A stretch of 52,687 bases of DNA from Pilatotrama ljubarskyi. Its lineage: Eukaryota > Basidiomycota > Agaricomycetes > Polyporales > Polyporaceae. The position numbers and the translations under genes are program-made. Under the pieces are notes generated by a model. It worked only from the letters and a program-made list of their open reading frames with translations, was not told the DNA's origin and made no database searches. Positions 46,557-52,687 of the stretch are shown piece after piece (within the stretch, counting starts at the first letter, position 1; every line of letters begins with the position of its first letter). The stretch is from positions 1 through 52,687 of the forward strand of contig MU277792.1 in the NCBI GenBank assembly GCA_022385805.1, written 5' to 3'.

Positions 46557-49526
46557 ATGGTGCCTTCTGACAATGCTCGGGCGTCGTCTCATACCGAGGC
46601 TCGGAAGCAGTCCTACACACTCTTGGACGAAGCTCGCGCGAAGGCCCAGACGAAAAAGAAGTACAACTCTGCGGCGACTCGTCAACTCATGGTAGAAGAG
46701 TGCCAACGTCGCACAGGCCTGACACCCTATCCCGAGCAGCTAGATCTGGCTGAATGCATCCTCCTCGGCCTGGATACTACGAGCATTGCGGGGACTGGCT
46801 GGGGGAAGACCTTACCTTTTGTACTGCCATTATTTGTACCTCAGTCACGAGGGAAGATAATCATCATTGTATCTCCCCTTAATGCTCTGGAGGCAGACCA
46901 AGTGAGATCATCTCAGCAACCTCAAGGCGCGTACTGAATGGTTGCAGGCTGAACGCTTTCGCAAGATGAAGATATCCGCTGCTGCAGTGAATGGAGACAC
47001 GCATACGAAGGAACTACATGAGGTGCCATGAACAACACACTGCAATGCACATCTAGTGTTCTGACTACATTGGGCAGAAAATCGCGAAGGGACAGTATTC
47101 CATTCTAGTTATAGGCCCGAAGTTGCTTGTCGACCGGCAGAGCACTTTCCGTCCCCTCCTGAGCGACGCCAAGTTCACGAAGAGGGTGTTGGGGCTGATT
47201 GTTGACGAGGCCCACTGCATCACTCAGTGGGGGAGTGATTTTCGCCCGGAGTATTCTCAGTTGGACGCTATACGTGCTCTCCTCCCACTTAACACGGCGG
47301 TGTGTGCCTTCTCCGCGACAATGAACCCTCCGGCCCTCGCGCAGACTCGCAAGACCCTCCACATCGCCGCACACCGCTCCTTCCATCTCAATTTGGGCAA
47401 TGACAGGTGCAACATAACCTGGGAGGTCCGCTACATGACCGCTGCCAAGTCAGACCTCGAGGCGCTCGCATTCTTGCTGCCTGAGGATGCTAGCTCGCTC
47501 ACCCGGTTGCCGAAGGCGATGATATTCTTTGACGACATCATGGTGTCCATGAAGGCTCAGCGTTGGCTCATGGAGCGTCTTCCACCGGCTCTCCGAGGCC
47601 GAGTGAAGGTCTATAACTCACGGCGTAGTCTGCTCGCGAAGGAGCGGACGATGCGGGGCTTCCGAAACGGCAGCGTCGACTACTTGTTGACTACAGAGGC
47701 GGCAGGAATGGTGGGTACCGTCCAAATCCGAGACGATGGGTTACACTTGCTCACAGAGGTTACGCAATAGGGCTGTGATATCCCTGACATTGCCTTAGTG
47801 GTGCAATTCATGGCGCCCGACTCACTGTCAGTATGGATCCAACGCGCGGGGCGTGCGGGGCGTAGAGCTGACATACAGGCTCGTGCGGTGCTGTTGATTC
47901 AACCGTCAGTATTCCAGGAAAAGGGGAAGCAGTCGCGACGTGAGGGAGAAGCTGTCGTGTACGTGAAGGAGATCGAGGACGGATTACGCCTGTGGGTCGA
48001 GACCCCTCCCGAGCGCTGTCGCCGAGATGTCGCCGATGAGTATTTCGATAATCCGCCCAAACGGAAGCGTACGTACCAATTCCAAGTCCAGAAGATCAGC
48101 GTGCAAGCGTCCTAATCCCGATGATCAATCAGCTCCCACGGGCGAATGCTGCGATAACTGTACGCACAGACGACGCAAACAGCGGACGACCACTGCCCTG
48201 CCCGTTCCTTCACCGCCGAACGCCCCCGCTGAGCTCGAGTCCGCATCCATGGATAGCATACCTGCAACGCCGCTGGCCAAATCCGGAGCGGAGTCGCAGA
48301 GCGACGTAGTAGATCCTAATGTGCAGCAGCCCATTCCCGGGTTAGTTACACCGGCTGACACTGGATCGGAGGACGTACCACGCACCGCTATCGCTGGCCC
48401 AGTGCTCGCAAGTGGCTCTCTGCCAGCAGAGGAGGAGAGCGACCCCTTCGCTCCCGAGAATTGGCGGGCGTACATGCAGCTGACACGTCCTGAAGCGGAG
48501 AAGGACCACGCCCGGAAGCTACTGCGGGAATGGCGATACAAGACGTGGCTTACCCTGTACTCCCATCAGCTCTTTGGCCCCGTAGGCATCATGCCTGATT
48601 CCGTGGTTTCTGGCCTTGCGTCACGGACGAGCTTTTCCACCGTCAAAGATCTCGCGGGGCTGCGATGGGTGTTTGCGAAGCGACATGGCCGTGAAGTTCT
48701 GGACCTGTTGCACGCCTCTGATCGCGAATTCGCGTTGGCGTGATTGGAGGTAGCGCGAGCGAAGGCCGAAGCAGCGAGGGCGGAGAAGGAGGTGAAAGAG
48801 CGTGCACGGGTGGAGAAGGCAGAGACGAAGGAGCGTGAGAAGGAGGCCAGCAGGCTCGAGCGTGAGCGCAACAAAGTCCGCAGAGAGCTCAATGCATTGA
48901 GGAAGAAGCAGGAGACCTTGAGGAAGAAAGAAGAGCGCGAAGCCAACCGACGAAGGACTCAACTGGAGAACCTCATGAAGGCCCAGCGCAAGGCCTTGGT
49001 GAAGGCGGCGAGGGCGGCAGCGACGAGAGCGCAGTCCATATTCCCAGGACTCGAGGGGCCACCTCAGAACAGACGTTGTAAGCGCAAACGCGAGGATACG
49101 GAGACGCCTTCGCCGAGCAAGAAGCAGAGGGAGGACGCGAAGGAGAATGAGGTGGTGGCGGGGAGCAGCGCAGACACGCCAGGACCTGTTCGCCCACGTC
49201 CACATCCTCGCCCGCTGTACAAGCGCACTTCTCCCACGACGCCTCCTCCGCAGGGCGACACGTGTACCGCCTCGTCTCAACGTCCTCCTCTCGTCGCCGT
49301 TCTGCCTGCCCCCCAGGACTCGCCCTCTACCTTTCCTAGTAGCCCTCTAGTGGAGAAGACACGCTCCGAGGCGATACCTCAGGCTCAACACGCCGCCAAC
49401 GCGATAGTCCTCCGCCCTCCGATGTCTGCTGCTTCCGACCTCTCCCTCGACGCTCCTTCATGCTCGTATCCTGTTGCATCTTCGGCGACACACGGGCTCT
49501 ATGCTCCTCTGCAGCTACCGAGCTGA
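46557..49526 (+). pseudogene. RecQ-like DNA helicase with in-frame TGA before a coiled-coil tail
   Basis: Superfamily 2 helicase of the RecQ type. Exons 46557-46901, 46948-47022, 47078-47710, 47771-48068 and 48133-48743 encode 653 aa. Motif I is GTGWGKT (79-85) and motif II DEAHC (183-187), followed by the RecQ signature ITQWGSDFRPEY. Motif III is FSATM and motif VI QRAGRAGRRA. A CCDNC cluster follows in the RecQ zinc-binding position. At 48741-48743 the frame hits TGA, but the same frame continues open for 260 codons to 49526, encoding a Lys/Glu/Arg coiled coil and a Ser/Pro tail. One TGG-to-TGA change would explain this. The gene may be a recent pseudogene, a truncated but active helicase, or a readthrough gene. 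Confidence 0.8.
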
Positions 49527-49662
49527 GCCTTGACTCCATAGTACATGATAGGTAAGCCATATGCTGCTTGGACATCCCCATTGCGCGTGGGGGTCCCGCT
49601 GTATCTGAGTCGAGCTGACCATTCTGCACAGTCGCTTGATCGCCATATTAATTGAAGTCTGT

Positions 49663-52401
49663 CTATTCTGCAGTATAAATCTCTGTCCTCGCCCGTTCAA
49701 ATCGGCGGTCGCTCCACCACCTCTCGATCACCCTGTCTCCGTAGAGCTGAGTAGCTCCTGCAGACACGACATCGGTCGCATGGTCCGCTTTACCCCCTTT
49801 GATTACCCGCGCCTCCTCGGGGACATGTACTTGAGAGGCGAGGAACATGTCGATGAGACGTTGCACGTCTGCTTCCTTGGACGGGCTACCGTGACGTGCC
49901 CCGCGTGCGAGAAGGGCCGGAAATTGCGACGCAATGTTCGCCTTGATCGCGCGTAGTACTGGGATAGCAGGGGACACCTTCTGGATATACGCCAGCGTCG
50001 CTCCAGGCCCAAACGACCTCCATGTGACCTAGGGGTTCGTGTATCAGGTGAGTCTCTGTGCGTCCTTTCTGTTTGGACGGTCAACGTCTGCGCTAACCTT
50101 GATGTCTTTGATGTTATGTTCCTGTGCAAGATCAACTGCCTGAAATCCGTCCCGCTTGCCCGTAAGATTCACAAGCCAGCAGTGCCTCCGGACGTAGGAT
50201 CTGCACGTCAATCAAGTTAAGTCTCCACTCTGTCTGTGAACGAGTGCATTGCTTACCGAAGTTCCTCAGGCCACTCAGTGCGAAGCTTATAGATGAGCTC
50301 TAGTATCTCAACCGCGTACTTATGGTTGCCGCCGCCCGCAAACTGGAACAGCATTGTAGGGAGCAAGTCTTCCATTCGCCCGACGTCACCGACCTTCATC
50401 GCCTCACGCAGGTCAAAGTACGGGAGCAGGTCGATGCTGAACATAACCATCTGCTGCTTGACCTCGTCGCGCTGCTGCGGTGGTAAGTTCTCAAGCTCTG
50501 CGAGGGCCCGACGTGAGGCATGCTGATCATAGATCGTGTCTAGGAGGCTCATGAGCTCATCCGGCTTCCGCGACACGAGTTCCATGATGTCCTTGACTCC
50601 AGCGACCTCAACCCAGAGAGCCAGGAAGTTCGCCTCGCCGACGTGCCATAGCGCCTCGTCCAGGTGATGCCAGAAGACACCCTTCGTTTCCTGTTTCATC
50701 AGCCCTTTCCGACTGAGCATCTCGAAAGCCTTGCGCAGTCCGACCCCAGCGGAGGTGCCGAGGTATTGCGCGTGGAGTGAGTTCGCGAATGCCATCGTTG
50801 CATGGAACCACCCGAAGACAGGCTCCACCCAGTCCATCCGTGCAAACGAGTTCGGATCATCGTGACGATAGCGTGCGAGGCCGCGGATACGGTCCACGGT
50901 GAGCTGGTCGCCTGCCCACACGAGGACCCTCTGTTCACCAGTACGTCGCTTCTCCTCCTCGGAACCCCATCCCATCTGCTCGAGCCAGATACTGTTCATA
51001 AGCTGATCGGTGCCGTCGTAGCTGCTCTCGTCGACTTCAACAGTTTCGAGTATGTGCTGTTGGGTGATATGCTCCGGCCCGCATGGGAGTAGGTCTGTCG
51101 GTGGCGGTGGGGCAAAGAGGAGGCTATCGCGATAAGGGTACTGCGTGAAGGCGGGCGAGTCGAGCAGGAAGCGCAGAATGCGGTGACGGGCGTGAGCGCG
51201 CAACCACGCGCTAGCAATGGGGTCTCCAGCGTAGAGGTCGTCAACTGGAAATGGCTCCTCTGCCTCGAGCGCTGCCTGGCGCGATGCCTTCACCTTGGAT
51301 GAAATATCTGGCGGGAGGAATGCTTCCTTCGGAAGGACCCAAATCGTCGCAGCAGAGGCATTGATGAAGTGACTGAGGTTGTGTGATCGTTGTGAGAAGA
51401 CCCGCTTTGGCACGTTGAGATTGTCGTGCGATCCGAGGAGAGCTCGTTGTCCTACGTCCAATCGTGTGTCAGCCTTCGCGCTTTTTGCAATGCTTGTGAA
51501 TGCATCCGCCGTCCACTTGTGGCTCATCGTGAGCCCGAGTGCGTGCAAGGTGTCGAACGCGCGAGCCGGAATTCCACATGCTTTGAGAAATATGGACCAG
51601 ATCATCGTGAGGCGTGAAGACGCATGTGAACGCGAGTATGCGAGCATAGTGATGATTGTGAGAATAATCTAAAAGCAACACGAGATTGGCATATGTTACA
51701 AAGCATCGAGAGGTGTTGTAAAACAGTACGTGGAATGGGTTCTTCTGCGTGTTTTCCCTACGCTGGCGGGGGCTCCAGGCAAGCTGTTGTAGAAGTAGCC
51801 AGAGCCTTGGAGCGTGCTTGGTCTGTGTGCGGATCCCAACATCACGGAACTTGACCCCCGTGAGGTTAGATGAAGAGAGAGGATCGTCCGAGGGTGGGCG
51901 GAGTTCAGCAGATGCGACTTCCTCCAGTTCCTCAACAAGGAGATCTCCAACTCGCTCAACAATTAAGTCTTTCATAGCGGTCCCACGCGTGCCGGTGCGA
52001 TCTTTCGTCGGAGGGCGCCACCATTTGTCTAACACGCTGAGAAGTGTCGGACTATGCATGAAAACTGTGCGTTCGTGTGTGACCTTGTAGCTCGCAGTGC
52101 ATCCAGCGTCGCCCCAGAATATTGCCTCCATGAATAGCTCGAGATTCAGTCCTTGCTTGCGCATGAAGTCCAAGATGCTCTCTACACGGGCCTGAAGACT
52201 CGGACCATCATTACCGATGGAAGCTTGCAGTGCGGCCGTATAGCCGCTGTAGAAAGAGGAAGCCGGATTCCCTCGAGGGGGAACGTGTGGGAGGGGGTCG
52301 TCTAGCTCAGGCTCAGCCGTAGGATCATCAAATTCGAGGTCGGCGTCGAAGTAGTCATCGCCGAAGGCATCCCAGTACTCTTGGTCCTCATCCGAGTCCA
52401 T
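49663..52401 (-). CDS. DUF6589 protein
   Basis: Member of a family expanded in Agaricomycetes, function unknown. Four minus-strand exons give 850 aa: 51730-52401, 50257-51668, 50098-50200 and 49663-50028. The start MDSDEDQEYWDAFGDDYF is followed by an acidic stretch, then VESILDFMRKQGLNLELFM. Recognisable family blocks are MLAYSRSHASSRL, GIPARAFDTLHALGLTMSHKW, SHDNLNVPKRVFSQR, VWAGDQLTVDRIRGLARYR, FGWFHATMAFANSLHAQYLG and HCWLVNLTGKRDGFQAVDL. The frame is complete, with no disruption. An alternative start lies 75 bp upstream (52476). The gene faces the helicase tail to tail and lies fully inside the inverted repeats, so it is a candidate recombination or transposition protein. That role is inference only. 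Confidence 0.9.
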
Positions 52402-52492
52402 AGCAGCAGACAAGCACGAACGAAGTGACTTTCCGGATACGGCGAGAAGCTCTTCTGCACCGTCTCGATGACTCAAGACTAATTACATTGCG

Positions 52493-52548
52493 GTGACTCG
52501 GAGTAACAGCCGAGGCAATGAGGTGACCCGATGTGACCCCGAAGTAAC
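52493..52548 (+). repeat. Subterminal direct repeats, right end of the element
   Basis: GTGACTCGGAGTAAC (52493-52507) and GTGACCCCGAAGTAAC (52533-52548) are two imperfect copies, with a half copy GTGACCCG at 52523-52530 between them. Related GTGAC and GTCAC words occur at the left end. Arrays like this inside transposon ends often bind the transposase; they also lie in the promoter of the DUF6589 gene. Confidence 0.6.
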
Positions 52549-52586
52549 GAGTGCGCCCAAATGGCCCGAAATGCACCAGACGTTCT
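52519..52586 (-). repeat. Right terminal inverted repeat
   Basis: The reverse complement starts AGAACGTCTGGTGCATTTCG. Positions 52564-52581 are the exact 18-bp match to 46322-46339. Similarity to the left end continues inwards through ATTTGGGC and ACTCGT, then breaks up in GTGAC/GTCAC-rich sequence. Confidence 0.85.
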
Positions 52587-52603
52587 ACAGGTCTCCCTCA
52601 CCC

Positions 52604-52612
52604 GGCGCTAAC
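52604..52612 (+). repeat. Candidate 9-bp target-site duplication, right
   Basis: GGCGCTAAC here repeats 46296-46304 in direct orientation. It lies 17 bp outside the right inverted repeat. The window ends 75 bp later, so only a short outer flank can be compared. Confidence 0.4.
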
Positions 52613-52687
52613 CAACCAGCGTGCGAAATTTCGAAAAGTGTCCTTCGCTCCCATTGGCTCCTCGCGCTGAGCGTAGCGAAGTGTTGG

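Larger units (their letters stand above)
46305..52603. mobile_element. TIR-flanked DNA element carrying a RecQ-like helicase and DUF6589
   Basis: Two genes, a RecQ-like helicase (+) and a DUF6589 protein (-), converge and are enclosed by inverted repeats. The clear repeat borders are 46317 and 52586, so the element is about 6.27 kb, or about 6.30 kb if the 9-bp GGCGCTAAC direct repeat marks its true ends. The helicase ATG is about 190 bp inside the left repeat, and the DUF6589 ATG about 160 bp inside the right repeat. Nothing else fits between them. The left neighbour is the 3' flank of the F-box gene. Both gene families are known to be multicopy in Agaricomycetes. I know of no described transposon class with this pair, so the class is left open. 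Confidence 0.7.

Noticed and set aside
48660..48755. A short intron removing the TGA of the helicase
   Set aside because: Possible GT...AG pairs here have poor donors (GTTCTG, GTGTTT) and would delete coding-looking sequence (EVLDLLHASDREFALA). A point stop is simpler.

Overview
The window is eukaryotic genomic DNA from a filamentous fungus, almost certainly a basidiomycete of the Agaricomycetes. Genes are densely packed, and nearly all are broken by GT-AG introns of about 45-75 bp. Coding DNA is GC-rich. Several families are typical of mushroom-forming fungi: M43 metalloproteases, DUF6589 proteins, expanded RecQ-like helicases and F-box/LRR proteins. I reconstructed exon chains by hand. Almost every chain closes in frame, and the family-level identifications rest on motifs that run across the splice junctions. 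No tRNA, rRNA or CRISPR array was recognised.

The left part (0.1-18.7 kb) holds housekeeping genes: an ENT nucleoside transporter (+), a Vps4-associated protein (-), glutathione-dependent formaldehyde dehydrogenase (+), a tail-anchored acyl-CoA-binding protein like Atg37/ACBD5 (-), a divergent pair of mitochondrial genes (mS34-like - and GatC +), two tandem secreted M43 metalloproteases (+), dUTPase (-) divergent from a PIP-box protein (+), a small coiled-coil protein (+) and an unrecognised protein (+).

The middle (18.9-34 kb) is a run of + strand nuclear and signalling genes: ESF2/ABT1 (rRNA processing), ARS2/SERRATE (RNA metabolism), the SSK1 response regulator (HOG stress pathway) and a KDM3-type JmjC histone demethylase. 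From 34 to 37 kb I find no confident gene, although a minus-strand stretch at 35.8-37.0 kb is rich in splice-like signals.

At 37.1-41.9 kb lie two tandem minus-strand paralogues of a HerA/FtsK-like P-loop ATPase with nearly identical exon lengths. They are followed by RRP8 rRNA methyltransferase (+) and an F-box/LRR protein (+).

The most striking region is 46.3-52.6 kb. A RecQ-like helicase gene (+) and a DUF6589 gene (-) point towards each other, 136 bp apart. The pair is bounded by an inverted repeat: 18 bp are identical at 46322-46339 and 52564-52581, and weaker similarity extends about 45-60 bp inwards. A 9-bp direct repeat lies just outside the two ends. I read this as a complete, roughly 6.3 kb TIR-flanked DNA element that I cannot assign to a described superfamily. 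Its helicase frame carries one in-frame TGA ahead of a 260-codon coiled-coil tail.
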